A DNA stretch of 64,000 nucleotides from Caballeronia sordidicola (GCF_002220365.1 NZ_MTHB01000094.1:57824-121823); one strand, 5' to 3'. Shown: positions 26,549 through 35,728, counted from the stretch's first letter. A program made the numbers and translations. The notes: generated by a model not told the origin, from the letters alone.

Positions 26549-27372
26549 TCGCTCTCCTCATACGGCGTACGCGTAGCAGGCTTCAGCTCGATCGCTTTCG
26601 CATTCGCCGCAGGCCGGAAAGTAAAGGTCGACGCTGGAAACTCGGGGTTGAGTTTCCAGTGATAGGTCACGACGTGTCGTGGACGTTCGTCCTGGGTTGT
26701 ATCGACAATTTCCATGCGACACGGCAACTGACGTGTTCCGCTCTGAATCCAAAGCTCCCAGTCGGCTCCGTCCTGCTGATACGCGTAGTGATTGCACCAG
26801 CGCGTATCCACGCGCTCCAGCCCGATGAAAAGCGCCGACGTCAATGTGACCTCATCGACCTTGCCGTTGCCCCAGTAAAACAAATCTGCAAGCGGGGTAT
26901 CGATGTTGTAAGTCGTTGATAACTCACGCACCAGCAGATCGATCGTGGCCGGCGCGGGGTTCTTCGAGTAGTAGCCATCGGACGTATTGAAGATGGTGAA
27001 AGTCCTGCCGTCGTAGATCAGCCCTTTGGTACCGCGACTTCCGGTGATATCCGCCCGCATACGATTGGGCCGCTCCACCTTCAGGTCCGTTTCATGAAGA
27101 AACGCGACGGTTTGTCCGCTGTCAAGCACGGCATCGGTAGCAGATGTAGTAGTCACATCGAAGCGGCTCAGCGAGCGTAGATAACGTCCCATGGATGACA
27201 ACGCGTCGATGGCCTGCTGCTGGCGCTCGGGTTGCGCAGCGGCCGGTGTGGACGCTGACGTGGCCGCTGCAGCGCTCGCGGGGTCTGGGCTTGTTTGCGC
27301 AAATGCATTGACTGCGCTGATCCCTAACGCGATAAGCACGCCGCGTATTGGTCGGTGAAAGTGTCTTGGCAC
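26545..27372 (-). CDS. DUF2092 periplasmic protein
   Basis: A 275-residue protein with a signal peptide (to about residue 26), an Ala/Ser/Pro linker and a DUF2092 domain ('QQAIDALSSMGRYLRSLSRF', 'MRADITGSRGTKGLIYDGRT', 'PEFPASTFTFRPA'). The fold is close to the LolA/LolB lipoprotein carriers, so lipid binding is possible. It overlaps the Gly/His-rich gene by four bases and follows the SphA-like gene by nine, forming one unit. Confidence 0.83.
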   Translation of the reverse strand: MPRHFHRPIRGVLIALGISAVNAFAQTSPDPASAAAATSASTPAAAQPERQQQAIDALSSMGRYLRSLSRFDVTTTSATDAVLDSGQTVAFLHETDLKVERPNRMRADITGSRGTKGLIYDGRTFTIFNTSDGYYSKNPAPATIDLLVRELSTTYNIDTPLADLFYWGNGKVDEVTLTSALFIGLERVDTRWCNHYAYQQDGADWELWIQSGTRQLPCRMEIVDTTQDERPRHVVTYHWKLNPEFPASTFTFRPAANAKAIELKPATRTPYEESE

Positions 27373-27381
27373 GTCGCCCCC

Positions 27382-28356
27382 TTATTGAAAAGTGGCGCTG
27401 ATTGAAAGTTCGACCGCATTTCCCTTCGGGCGGTTACGCACTGCAAATTCATTGACCCATCGCAACGAAGCCGACACGGGCGTGCTGCTCAGCTTCCCTG
27501 ACCACGTCGCCATTGGGCCGATCCCGACAGAGTGGCCACTGGTGCCACCGGTCAGGTTGGCGAGACCGCCTGTGTCATCGCCGAGCTGCTGAATCCAGCC
27601 GCCGATCACACCAACACCCCATCCTCCCGTGAAGCGCTTGAGCGCAAGCAGGTCGAGCACGCTGATCGGGGCGTTGTGATAGTGCGTCTCGTTGTTCGTC
27701 GTATAGAACTCGACGCCGTAGTTCGCTGACAGTTCGACGTTGTGCTCGGGCAGGAGCTTCGTGTATGCAATGGTCGGGATGAACGTCCACGTGTTCAGCC
27801 CGGGGTTTGCCAGGCGGTTGACGTTATAAGCTCCAGTGGGCGCATACATCTGAACGCTCAAGGCGATATGGTCGGTCTTCGTGAGGTGATAGCCGGCGAC
27901 CACCGGCGTGAAGAAGATGTCGGTGAACTGCGTGCCGCTGTCGTTAGGCAAACGGCCGTTGAACGACGAGAGGGACGTGTATTGAAACGGCACGCCAAAC
28001 GACGAGGCAAAGTTCCACCCTCCAGCGGTGATGCCCCATGTCTTCACTGCATTGAGGATGGTGTACGAGATGTGATAATTGAGACCAGCAGACACCGTGT
28101 TGCCGACCGGAATTGTTTTGGATTTTCCGAACGAACCTTCGTAATAGATGGTCGAGACGGAAAAGATCCAATCATCGGTAGGTGGCACGATGCCGGCGTA
28201 CGGCGCGATCTGCATACCGGTTAGTGGCCGTCCCAGACCACTTTCAGTTGCGCGGCCGGCAGTCGGAATGCCGAGTACTACAGTGGCGAATGCAACAGCC
28301 TTCAGCTCCCGCTGCCAGTTTTTTCGCACACTGGCCCTCGTGTCGTACATGTCCAT
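27382..28356 (-). CDS. Outer-membrane protein, SphA/Phenol_MetA_deg family
   Basis: A 324-residue exported protein. After a signal peptide (about 1-36) come alternating aromatic beta-strands ending in a C-terminal Phe-Gln ('NAVELSISATFQ'), as in small outer-membrane barrels. The sequence 'PLTGMQIAPYAGIVPPTDDW' and the later 'LSANYGVEFYTTNNETHYHN' are typical of the SphA/MetA group linked to aromatic compound uptake. It heads the run that continues into DUF2092 and the Gly/His-rich protein. Confidence 0.83.
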   Translation of the reverse strand: MDMYDTRASVRKNWQRELKAVAFATVVLGIPTAGRATESGLGRPLTGMQIAPYAGIVPPTDDWIFSVSTIYYEGSFGKSKTIPVGNTVSAGLNYHISYTILNAVKTWGITAGGWNFASSFGVPFQYTSLSSFNGRLPNDSGTQFTDIFFTPVVAGYHLTKTDHIALSVQMYAPTGAYNVNRLANPGLNTWTFIPTIAYTKLLPEHNVELSANYGVEFYTTNNETHYHNAPISVLDLLALKRFTGGWGVGVIGGWIQQLGDDTGGLANLTGGTSGHSVGIGPMATWSGKLSSTPVSASLRWVNEFAVRNRPKGNAVELSISATFQ

Positions 28357-28390
28357 GCTGGCTCCTTCGCGAAATGGTTTTCGCGGTCAA

Positions 28391-28843
28391 TTACTGGACG
28401 GTGTAACCGCGCCCCTGCATGCATGCGCCGTACGCATGCCAGTACGTGTTCATCTCAGCTTGCTGGTTGGCTTGTGCGTTCTGCGCCTGGGCGGCGTGTT
28501 GCCGGCGGCTACGCACGCCGCCCACCACGGCCCCGGCTGTCGCACCAACGGCTGCGCCGTGTCCCGGATCGTTGTGGTTCACGTCACCAATGAGGGCGCC
28601 GGCCGCTGCGCCACGCGCAGCACCACCCACTCGCGCGCCAGTAGGTCCCTGCGGCGGCGGCGGTGTGCCCGCAACGACCGCCGGATCGATGCCCGTGTTT
28701 TGCTTGGCCCAGGCGTAGCAAGCACCGTCATCCTGCGACTGCTTGCTGGGGCTTTGCCCATGCGCCGGATACACAGCGGGCTTGGCTGCAAACGCAGCGC
28801 TGGCCGTCATGGCAAACGCTGCTGTCAAAAAAATTGCTTTCAT
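28391..28843 (-). CDS. Glycine-zipper (YMGG-like) exported protein
   Basis: A 150-residue protein with a signal peptide (to about residue 19) and a glycine-zipper region (70-108, 'GGAARGAAAGALIGDVNHND', 'GAAVGATAGAVVGG') of the kind that inserts in or packs against the outer membrane. The end 'YGACMQGRGYTV' and the earlier 'ACYAWAKQNTGIDP' give two conserved Cys in the periplasm. It stands 35 bases ahead of the SphA-like gene. Confidence 0.83.
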   Translation of the reverse strand: MKAIFLTAAFAMTASAAFAAKPAVYPAHGQSPSKQSQDDGACYAWAKQNTGIDPAVVAGTPPPPQGPTGARVGGAARGAAAGALIGDVNHNDPGHGAAVGATAGAVVGGVRSRRQHAAQAQNAQANQQAEMNTYWHAYGACMQGRGYTVQ

Positions 28844-28902
28844 ACCGACCTCGATATCGATTAGTAAAACTTACATTCCAACGAATCCTGATCGATTCGA
28901 TG

Positions 28903-29156
28903 TCAGCCTTGCCCGGCTTTCTTCGGCTTCACCAGTTGCCACGTTCCATCCAGCACCTTGGCGCCGGGTCCGTAGGCGCGCATGATCAGCGTGTAGGCGC
29001 TCGACGGCGCCGGCAACCAGTTCGCTTCTTTTCCTTTGCCGGCGACTCATGCTGGACATAAATATCGAGCGAGCCATCGGCGCCATATTTCAGGTGTTTC
29101 GTGCGGTCGCCGTCAACGCCAGCAAAGTCATTAGTATTCCAAATTTCACGAGATAT
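28903..29156 (-). pseudogene. DUF1214 domain relic with a frameshift
   Basis: Two adjoining minus-strand frames together spell the C-terminal end of a DUF1254/DUF1214 protein. The first reads 'DRTKHLKYGADGSLDIYVQH' and then ESP. The second, one frame over, reads 'GKGKEANWLPAPSSAYTLIM' and ends 'DGTWQLVKPKKAGQG'. The switch is at about 29040 and would be repaired by one extra G (CCGGG for CCGG). Everything N-terminal is missing; a stop lies at 29157-29159. Intact members of this family are exported proteins of about 350-480 residues. Confidence 0.75.
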
Positions 29157-29181
29157 CTAAATTTCATGAAAGCACCGTCCG

Positions 29182-29985
29182 TCATTTGCCGAACGTCATG
29201 TTCAAACCGGCAAAAATCGTGAATTGCGGGACGCCTCGCCCTGAATGAGCGGCTGAATATTGGGGCTCTATGTACGCGTTGTAGATCGTCGAACCGCTTT
29301 TCCATGCTTTGCCGCCGCCGAGGCCGACTGGGATGTAATAGCTTCCTTGCTGAAGGTCGAATGTCCAGGTGCCGGTCGAGCGCACATACCATCCACCGGG
29401 CAAGTTAAAGATCCCGAAAGGCTGGGCCGTCAGCGACTGCACGGCCGGGCGGCTATCCTGCCCGGCAAACGAGTGTTGCCACTGGACCAGCGCGCCCAAC
29501 AACCGTTCTTTGGTCGCACTGACCGCGACTGCCGCAAGACCGGCTTGCCACTTACCCGTTCCCAGACTTGGGTCGGTAGCCGTCGGCACGGTGATCAGCG
29601 GCCCGACGCCTATCTGGACGCCCTCCTGAGAAAGCAAGAAGATATCGAAAAGGTTGATATCGCCCAATCCCGTGTTGTATCCACCACTGGGATCGGGGCG
29701 GGTACTGACAGGCAAGGTTGCGCGGAAGATCTGCGGCACGCCTATCAGCCCGTTGGGCCCGATTGGAATGGTCGGCCGCAACAACAAATCATTAGTATGC
29801 GAACTCGCACCAAATACGCTGGGCGTGTAGTAATTTTGAATATTGAATGAAGCAGCCAGATTTAGCGGATTATTGCTTTTATTCGCTTCATCCGCAGCGC
29901 TTTGAGCGAACGCCAAATTTGCCCAAGCTGGAATAATCAAGCTCGGTAACAATCTACGGACGAATAGCCGCCACTGGCTGCTCAT
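29182..29985 (-). CDS. Putative outer-membrane beta-barrel protein
   Basis: About 267 residues with a signal peptide (cleavage near 'WANLAFAQ') and a beta-rich mature part ending in '...FAGLNMTFGK'. Segments such as 'NDLLLRPTIPIGPNGLIGVP' and 'GVGPLITVPTATDPSLGTGK' recur in a family often labelled neuromedin U-like or MetA-pathway barrels. The ATG at 29985 is used because GGAAA stands eight bases upstream; the TTG at 29997 is weaker. Function unknown. Confidence 0.75.
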   Translation of the reverse strand: MSSQWRLFVRRLLPSLIIPAWANLAFAQSAADEANKSNNPLNLAASFNIQNYYTPSVFGASSHTNDLLLRPTIPIGPNGLIGVPQIFRATLPVSTRPDPSGGYNTGLGDINLFDIFLLSQEGVQIGVGPLITVPTATDPSLGTGKWQAGLAAVAVSATKERLLGALVQWQHSFAGQDSRPAVQSLTAQPFGIFNLPGGWYVRSTGTWTFDLQQGSYYIPVGLGGGKAWKSGSTIYNAYIEPQYSAAHSGRGVPQFTIFAGLNMTFGK

Positions 29986-30716
29986 GGATTTTTCCAATGT
30001 CAGTTTTACAGGGTGCGATAACCCGTCAGCGCTAATTGATTAGCGCGTTTCGGGCACACGTGCGGAACCGTTCCCGGCGCACGGGGAAGAGGCACTCCAT
30101 GTTTCTATAAATCGGTTTTCCGCGATATACCAAAGCGGAAGGACGACTTGGTTTAAGCGAACTGGGTGGAACGAGAAATAGCCATACGTTAGTCCTCTCA
30201 GAGACATAACTGGGCACGCGTGTCCCGTGCGGGTCTGCTTAGCGCTGTGCGTAAGCAGGATTACATTTGTTACGGATGCTAGCAAACGTTTTACCGTTTG
30301 CCAATATTATTTTGTAACTGACGAATCCCGAAATTCAATCAGCCGATTCGTTTCAAAAAAACGTTAGCAAACGTTCGTGAGAACCGGTTGGTCATCACGC
30401 GCATTAGACAAAATTGGACTAAATTTCAAGTAATAAATTTTGTGCAAAATCGACCCAAAATCTGACAAAAACAGATATTGGTAATGAAATTAACCTCCGG
30501 GGGCTCTATTCCAACGGCTTAGGCAACAGCGTAATTATTGGCTTAGTAGTTATTCGCCTGACGGATCCTTTCGGATATTCACATTTTTTTGCAAATCGAA
30601 ACGGAGCACCGAAGCGTTTCAAAACGGAGAACCGGCCGCCTTGGCGAGCTGGAGTTAAAAAAACGAGCGGCGACGGACTGCCGTGCATTCCTGATGACAC
30701 AAGGACGAGTGCACAG
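29986..30716. other. AT-rich divergent intergenic region
   Basis: About 730 bases with no supported gene. From about 30280 to 30580 the DNA is clearly more AT-rich than its surroundings. It holds a direct repeat TAGCAAACGTT at 30290-30300 and 30365-30375, and an inverted repeat ACAAAATT/AATTTTGT at 30408-30415 and 30436-30443. It must contain promoters for the barrel gene and the HTH gene. Confidence 0.45.
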
Positions 30717-31121
30717 ATGCTTTCTCAGCCCGAGAACCTTCCAAGCGTCGTACGCCGAATGACGGCGGGACAGATGCTGCTCGACGGGGCGTCGGTAGAT
30801 GACGTTGCAGAGCAGCTTCATCTGTCCTTGGCGACGGTTAAGCGCTACAAGGCGCTGATTGACGCTGGCGGCCTGAACGCGTTGAAACAGTTGGCCGTAG
30901 GCGGACGCTCTTCCGTACTGGATCAGCGAGCCCTTGAGTGGATATCCGCGGCGCTTCAGGGCTCGGCCAGGGATCACGGCTTCGACAGTGAGGCATGGAC
31001 CAACGCGCGGCTGCGGGCACTGATTGAGTCGAAATACGGCGTCCGTTACTCCCGCGTGTACATCTGGCAGATAGCGACCAACCTTGGGCTGGGCCACTTG
31101 CTGTCCAAGTCGCGCAGGTAA
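30717..31121 (+). CDS. Helix-turn-helix DNA-binding protein (IS630-type N-terminal fold)
   Basis: A 134-residue protein that looks like the DNA-binding half of IS630/Tc1-like transposases: a first HTH ('QMLLDGASVDDVAEQLHLSL', 'ATVKRYKALIDAGG') and a second winged HTH ('LRALIESKYGVRYSRVYIWQ'). The catalytic DDE domain is absent. It may be a domesticated regulator or a transposase remnant; no terminal repeats were found around it. AAGGA lies about twelve bases upstream of the ATG. The stop codon is inside a 12-bp tandem array. Confidence 0.7.
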   Translation: MLSQPENLPSVVRRMTAGQMLLDGASVDDVAEQLHLSLATVKRYKALIDAGGLNALKQLAVGGRSSVLDQRALEWISAALQGSARDHGFDSEAWTNARLRALIESKYGVRYSRVYIWQIATNLGLGHLLSKSRR

Positions 31122-31164
31122 CCGAGCAGGTAACCGAGCAGGTAACCGAGCAGGTAACCGAGCA
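31117..31164. repeat. Tandem repeat, GGTAACCGAGCA x4
   Basis: Four exact 12-bp units begin at the last codon of the HTH gene. Because 12 is a multiple of three, the TAA stop of that gene recurs in frame in every unit, giving four successive stops. A partial fifth unit follows. Confidence 0.9.
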
Positions 31165-31257
31165 GGTTCCCGCGAAGGTAATCCCAGGCATCATCACCCC
31201 GGCGTTTCGCCGGTCATCCGCATCCATCAACATCGCAACGAACGAAAGGATTTCCTA

Positions 31258-31866
31258 ATGACTAGCAAATACCCGTCGCGGATTTTCAGCTTCAACACAC
31301 TCAAGGTGGCAATGGTCGTTTCCGCCCTGTTTGCCGCTCCGGCGTTTTCACAGAATGCAGCCTCGGCCGCCGGTCCGGGCGGAGCGGGTGGCGCCGCTAT
31401 CGCGGAAGTCCAGGCACGGGTGGTGGGCATCGACACTGCATCGAATAGTGTCTCGTTGAAGGGGGACAGCGGGCGAGTTGTCGATATCGCTGTGAATCCG
31501 GAAGTGGGCGACGTCGGCAAGTTGCAGATCGGCGATACCGTCCATATCAAGTACGAGAACGCCGTGCTGATCCGCGCCACCAAGGTCGCGTCGAACGGTA
31601 TTCGCGAGCGGGTCGACGAGACCGCAACCATTCCCGCATCCGGTGGATCGACCGCGACCGCACGTCAGGTGCAAGTGCTGGCGACGGTTCAGAAGGTCGA
31701 TCATGCGAAGCGGACCATCACGATTCGCGGCCCGAACAAGACAGAAACGCTGCAGGCCGGACCCGACGTTTCGCTAAAGGGAATTAAGGTCGGCGATAGC
31801 GTACACGCCGAATTTATTGAAGCGACTGCCGTACTGGTGACACGCAACGGCGCTCCAATAAAGTGA
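31258..31866 (+). CDS. Exported protein with two small beta-barrel repeats
   Basis: A 202-residue protein with a signal peptide (to about residue 31, 'APAFSQNA'). The mature part has two similar units: 'VQARVVGIDTASNSVSLKGD ... LQIGDTVHIKYENAVLI' and 'VLATVQKVDHAKRTITIRGP ... IKVGDSVHAEFIEATAV'. This looks like a duplicated OB-like or DUF5666-like fold. The ATG at 31258 follows GAAAGGA. Function unknown; widespread in Burkholderiales. Confidence 0.75.
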   Translation: MTSKYPSRIFSFNTLKVAMVVSALFAAPAFSQNAASAAGPGGAGGAAIAEVQARVVGIDTASNSVSLKGDSGRVVDIAVNPEVGDVGKLQIGDTVHIKYENAVLIRATKVASNGIRERVDETATIPASGGSTATARQVQVLATVQKVDHAKRTITIRGPNKTETLQAGPDVSLKGIKVGDSVHAEFIEATAVLVTRNGAPIK

Positions 31867-31962
31867 GACGTAAGCGGCCGGAAACGAAGTTGTGACGCGG
31901 ACCGGCCGCTCGTGCAAGACGGCGTGTCCGGTGGGTGACGTGAGCGACATAAGGGAGCGTAG

Positions 31963-33381
31963 ATGGCGGCTGAAAACAAGACTGCGTCGCGTATGGCAGC
32001 GGGCAAGGCGTACCGCGAGCACATGGCCCGTTCCGCGCACGCCCGGATTGGAACGATCGACCGCGACCCGATCGAGCTGCTCGAGCAAAACAGCAAGGGG
32101 CGTGTGGAACGGCTGGTCCCGCTCAGATACGGGCGGATGATGGCGTCGCCTTTTACGTTCTTCAGGGGAAGCGCGATCCTGCAGGCTAACGACCTGGGCA
32201 AGATATCGAATACGGGCTTGGTCATGCCCATCTGCGGCGACGCGCATCTGATGAACTTTGGCGGATTCGCGACGCCGGAACGCCAACTGGTGTTCGACCT
32301 GAACGATTTCGATGAAGTCGCGCTTGGTCCGTGGGAATGGGATATCAAACGACTGGCCGCAAGCTTCATGGTCGCCGCGCGGCACATGCGCTTAAGCCGC
32401 CTGACAGGCGAGGGGCTGATTCAATCCCTCGTGACACAGTACCAGACACGCATGCAGGAATACGCGCAATACAGCGCCCTTGAGCTATGGTACGAGCGCA
32501 TTACTTTCGACCGGATGCTCGAGACCGCCGTGACCGCTGAGCGCAGGCGCGCGTTGCGTAAAGGCATGGAAAAGGCCGCTAGCCGCACGCACGACAGCAT
32601 GCTTGAAAAGGTGGCGGAATTTGATGACGAGACCGATGCCTGGACCCTACGCGACATGCCGCCGGGCATGTTCCACGTGCACGGCACTAACACGCTGTTC
32701 GAAGCCGATGATGACTGGGTCAAGCTCGGGAACTGGCAAGCGTTGATCAAGGGCATGTTTGCGCAGTATGTGAAAACGCTTAGCCACGACCGTCGAGCGC
32801 TTCTCAAACACTTCACGGCGCAGGACCTGGCCTTCAAGGTAGTGGGCGTCGGCAGCGTTGGAACTCGGTGCCTCGTGCTGTTGATGATGGATGAACTGGG
32901 AAAACCCATGTTCCTGCAGATCAAGGAGGCACGGCCCTCCGTGATCGAACAGCATTTCGATGCCGAACGGCTGGACCATGCCGGCGAGCGTGTGGTGCGG
33001 GGCCAGCGGGTAATGCAGGCCGCCAGCGACATCTTCCTTGGCTGGGCGACCGGGCCATCGGGGCGCCATTTCTATTTCAGGCAACTGCGGGACATGAAGC
33101 TGTCGGCGAACATCGAATTATTTGATATCGACGTGCTGGAAGGTTACGCCCGGTTGTGCGGCTGGATACTCGCTCGCGCTCATGCAAAAGCGAGCGGCAA
33201 GGCTATCGAGATCAGCGCCTATCTGGGCCAGGGTACTCAATTCGCCGAAGCGCTGGTTTCCTATTCGAAGGACTACGCGGATCAGGTCGAACGCGATTTC
33301 GACTTGTTCACACAAGCCGTCCGTAGCGGCCGGATAGTCGCCCGGACGGACGAGGATATGGCCGCGGACTTTCATGTTTGA
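31963..33381 (+). CDS. DUF2252 protein (kinase-like fold)
   Basis: A 472-residue cytoplasmic protein of the DUF2252 family, with the hallmark blocks 'SPFTFFRGSAILQANDL', 'CGDAHLMNFGGFATPERQLV', 'FDLNDFDEVALGPWEWDIKR' and 'VVGVGSVGTRCLVLLM'. The GDAHLxNFG and DxNDFDE pieces resemble the catalytic loop and metal-binding region of aminoglycoside-phosphotransferase-like kinases, so it probably phosphorylates or binds a nucleotide; its substrate is unknown. It is 96 bases after the exported protein gene. Confidence 0.9.
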   Translation: MAAENKTASRMAAGKAYREHMARSAHARIGTIDRDPIELLEQNSKGRVERLVPLRYGRMMASPFTFFRGSAILQANDLGKISNTGLVMPICGDAHLMNFGGFATPERQLVFDLNDFDEVALGPWEWDIKRLAASFMVAARHMRLSRLTGEGLIQSLVTQYQTRMQEYAQYSALELWYERITFDRMLETAVTAERRRALRKGMEKAASRTHDSMLEKVAEFDDETDAWTLRDMPPGMFHVHGTNTLFEADDDWVKLGNWQALIKGMFAQYVKTLSHDRRALLKHFTAQDLAFKVVGVGSVGTRCLVLLMMDELGKPMFLQIKEARPSVIEQHFDAERLDHAGERVVRGQRVMQAASDIFLGWATGPSGRHFYFRQLRDMKLSANIELFDIDVLEGYARLCGWILARAHAKASGKAIEISAYLGQGTQFAEALVSYSKDYADQVERDFDLFTQAVRSGRIVARTDEDMAADFHV

Positions 33382-33426
33382 ACGGCCGGCAAAGTCAGGC
33401 TGCAATCCGTACTTTAAGGAAGCTTT

Positions 33427-33834
33427 ATGCACATTCGATCATCTTCGTACGGCCGTCTTGGCTGGGTTCGGTTAGTGCTTTGCAGCGTATTCCTAAGCAA
33501 TGCAGTTGCCGCTTACGCAGCCAACCTCGGGTTCCTGACGGACACGCCGATCAGTTATATGAAACAGCGCGATTTGCAGCAACTCAACCGCGCCGCACGA
33601 ACGGCCCTCGACTCGAAACAGGACGGTGAAGCGCTTGACTGGAACAACGTCGGCACTGGAAATCCGGTTCATGTAGAGGGCACCATTACGCCTCTCAATA
33701 CCCAAAAGGATGGGGACCGGAGTTGCCGGACGCTTGCTATCGTCGCCAAGGCAAAAGGCCAGACGCAAACCTGGGCGCCGACGGCTTGCAAGGACGGCGG
33801 CCCGGATAGCAAATGGCAACTGCTTAAACAATAG
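33427..33834 (+). CDS. Exported RT0821/Lpp0805-like surface protein
   Basis: A 135-residue protein with a signal peptide (about 1-32) and a short domain containing 'ALDWNNVGTGNPVHVEGTIT' and two Cys ('RSCRTLAIVAK', 'PTACKDGG'). Both the length and the W..N..G / CR / C..DG..W pattern resemble the 17-kDa surface antigen/RT0821 family, in which the Cys form a disulfide. It follows DUF2252 by 45 bases with AAGGAAG ahead of the ATG. Role unknown. Confidence 0.65.
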   Translation: MHIRSSSYGRLGWVRLVLCSVFLSNAVAAYAANLGFLTDTPISYMKQRDLQQLNRAARTALDSKQDGEALDWNNVGTGNPVHVEGTITPLNTQKDGDRSCRTLAIVAKAKGQTQTWAPTACKDGGPDSKWQLLKQ

Positions 33835-34289
33835 AGAGCGTGATGCGCCAAGATTCCCGGGCGCTTGGGGTGGCTGCCAATTCACTCATGGCGCGAAACG
33901 CCAAAGCGTGCGGCTAGTGCTACTGCTACGCACACCTATTTCGCAACACTGACGACGTCGATTTTTAAAAACTTTGACCTACACTGAATTCGTGTCCGAA
34001 TGACGTCGATCCAGGCGCGATCGGGCGCGATGGGATTCCGTAAAAAGCGATGTTGTAGATGCATAGCATCACGCATTTCCACAGACAAGCAGTCCGCATC
34101 TACCGCAGCGCATGCATACCAAGTGCGCGGGTGAGTCTTGCGGCAAGGGCGACTCAGGCATTTAACCCGGAGCAGAAACGCAATCAGGATCGACTGTAAA
34201 AAAGCAAAGCTTTTCATGAAGCGCAATTGTCAGTTAGCGCGGTCTGGCCACTTCGTATTGAAACCGTTACCAATCCTGGATGACACATC
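33835..34289. other. Intergenic region upstream of the aquaporin gene
   Basis: About 455 bases with moderate AT content and no supported gene or RNA. It presumably contains the aquaporin promoter. Confidence 0.35.
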
Positions 34290-35030
34290 ATGCGATTACA
34301 ACAACGTCTTGCTGCGGAATTGTTTGGCACGTTTTGGCTAGTATTTGGCGGTTGTGGCAGCGCCGTTCTCGCGGCCAAATTTCCTGGTACTGGAATTGGA
34401 TTTGCGGGTGTTGCGTTCGCATTCGGATTGACCGTCCTGACCATGGCGTACGCACTGGGTCATATATCGGGTTGCCATTTGAATCCGGCCGTCAGCGTGG
34501 GCCTCGCCGTTGCAGGCCGCTTTCCTCCCCGCGACCTCGCGCCCTATATTGTTGCGCAGGTTGTTGGCGCGACCATTGGGGCATTTGTGCTCTATCTGAT
34601 CGCGTCCGGCGTGCCCGGATTCGACGCTGCGGCCAGTGGATTTGCATCGAATGGATACGGTGCGCATTCACCCGGCGGTTATTCGATGACAGCCGCCCTG
34701 ATCTGCGAAATCGTGATGACGTTTTTCTTCCTGATGGTCATTCTGGGTACAACCGACGGACGCGCCATCTCCGGTTTCGCGCCGCTAGCCATCGGGCTTT
34801 GCCTGACGCTGATTCACCTGATATCCATTCCGGTGACGAATACATCGGTCAATCCCGCACGCTCGACCGGACCCGCGCTATTCGCCGGTGGCGCTGCGTT
34901 GGGACAACTCTGGCTGTTCTGGGTCGCTCCAATCATTGGAGCATGCATTGCGGGGGCATTATATCCGCGGCTCTTCCCCGAGAAGGTCATGGCGATTGCT
35001 CCGGCCCCCCTCGCTATCGACGCACCCTGA
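34290..35030 (+). CDS. aqpZ: Aquaporin Z-type water channel
   Basis: A 246-residue inner-membrane channel with six helices and the two NPA half-helix motifs (HLNPAVSV at 63-70, SVNPARST at 187-194). His176 and Arg191 of the narrow selectivity filter fit water-specific AqpZ rather than glycerol channels, which have Gly at the His position. Length is close to E. coli AqpZ (231). It provides rapid water flow during osmotic change. It converges with a cold-shock gene. Confidence 0.92.
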   Translation: MRLQQRLAAELFGTFWLVFGGCGSAVLAAKFPGTGIGFAGVAFAFGLTVLTMAYALGHISGCHLNPAVSVGLAVAGRFPPRDLAPYIVAQVVGATIGAFVLYLIASGVPGFDAAASGFASNGYGAHSPGGYSMTAALICEIVMTFFFLMVILGTTDGRAISGFAPLAIGLCLTLIHLISIPVTNTSVNPARSTGPALFAGGAALGQLWLFWVAPIIGACIAGALYPRLFPEKVMAIAPAPLAIDAP

Positions 35031-35051
35031 CGCGAGGCTGCTGGACTGGAT

Positions 35052-35111
35052 AACGGGGCCGAGCGGGGCCAAACGGGGCCAAACGGGGCCAAATGAGGCC
35101 GAATTGAGCCG
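35052..35111. repeat. Degenerate decamer repeat array
   Basis: A run of about six ten-base units around the consensus CGGGGCCAAA, three of them near identical and the outer ones decayed, just past the aquaporin stop. The unit matches about one helical turn. Confidence 0.75.
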
Positions 35112-35181
35112 ATGCGGCCTGCGGTGACGCAATCCCCCTGCAACGGACGCTGACGGCGTCCACGGCCCGCTCCTCGTGCCG

Positions 35182-35216
35182 AAAAAAACGAATGGCCCGC
35201 CTAAGCGGGCCATTCG
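35182..35216 (-). terminator. Intrinsic terminator of the cold-shock gene
   Basis: A perfect 12-bp stem (35189-35200 with 35205-35216, CGAATGGCCCGC and its complement) closes a four-base loop. Read on the minus strand it is followed by seven T (35182-35188). It stands 30 bases past the cold-shock stop codon and also faces aquaporin transcripts coming the other way. Confidence 0.93.
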
Positions 35217-35246
35217 GTTCATGCAATCAAGCCGGGCTGTAACGAA

Positions 35247-35450
35247 TTACAGCGGCTGGATGTTCGACGCTTGCAGACCCTTCGGGCCTTGCTTCGCTTC
35301 GTAGCTTACTTTTTGGTTTTCCTGCAGTGTCTTGAAGCCTTCCGAGCGGATCTCAGAGAAATGCGCAAAGAGGTCATCGCCACCGCCGTCCGGCGTGATG
35401 AAGCCAAAACCCTTCGCATCATTAAACCACTTCACAATACCTGTTGCCAT
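35247..35450 (-). CDS. Cold-shock protein, CspA family
   Basis: A 67-residue single cold-shock domain with both RNA-binding motifs: RNP1 'KGFGFITP' and RNP2 'DLFAHFS'. It binds single-stranded RNA and DNA as an RNA chaperone. The start is supported by an AGGA ten bases upstream. A leader of up to about 278 bases separates it from the divergent autotransporter gene, room for the long 5' leader that regulates such genes. Confidence 0.96.
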   Translation of the reverse strand: MATGIVKWFNDAKGFGFITPDGGGDDLFAHFSEIRSEGFKTLQENQKVSYEAKQGPKGLQASNIQPL

Positions 35451-35728
35451 TTGCTGATTTTCCTAGAAGAGACGTAATTCCGTTTGGTAGCGCCACCGGC
35501 CGTCAATCGGCCAAGCGTTGCAGACTCCTTTTACCACGCGAAAATGACAGTCTGCAATTGGATTCTGCCCGATGTTTCCAAAAACAAACTCCAAAAACCG
35601 TCACATGCGCAGTCCGGAGATGCCTGGCGCCAACAATCCGGAAGGTCAGATAATAAATAAAACATTTGGTAAGACAAAGAAAAAAGTCTATTTTTAGCTT
35701 GCATCGAGGGTCTTGAGGGCGCCAGTCC

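Noticed and set aside
30032..30285. Short minus-strand frames in the divergent region
   Set aside because: No homology, no signal, and low coding character.
31084..31257. Upstream extension of the exported protein gene through the 12-bp repeats (AGNR repeats)
   Set aside because: The signal peptide and ribosome binding site place the start at 31258; the repeat translation is a by-product.
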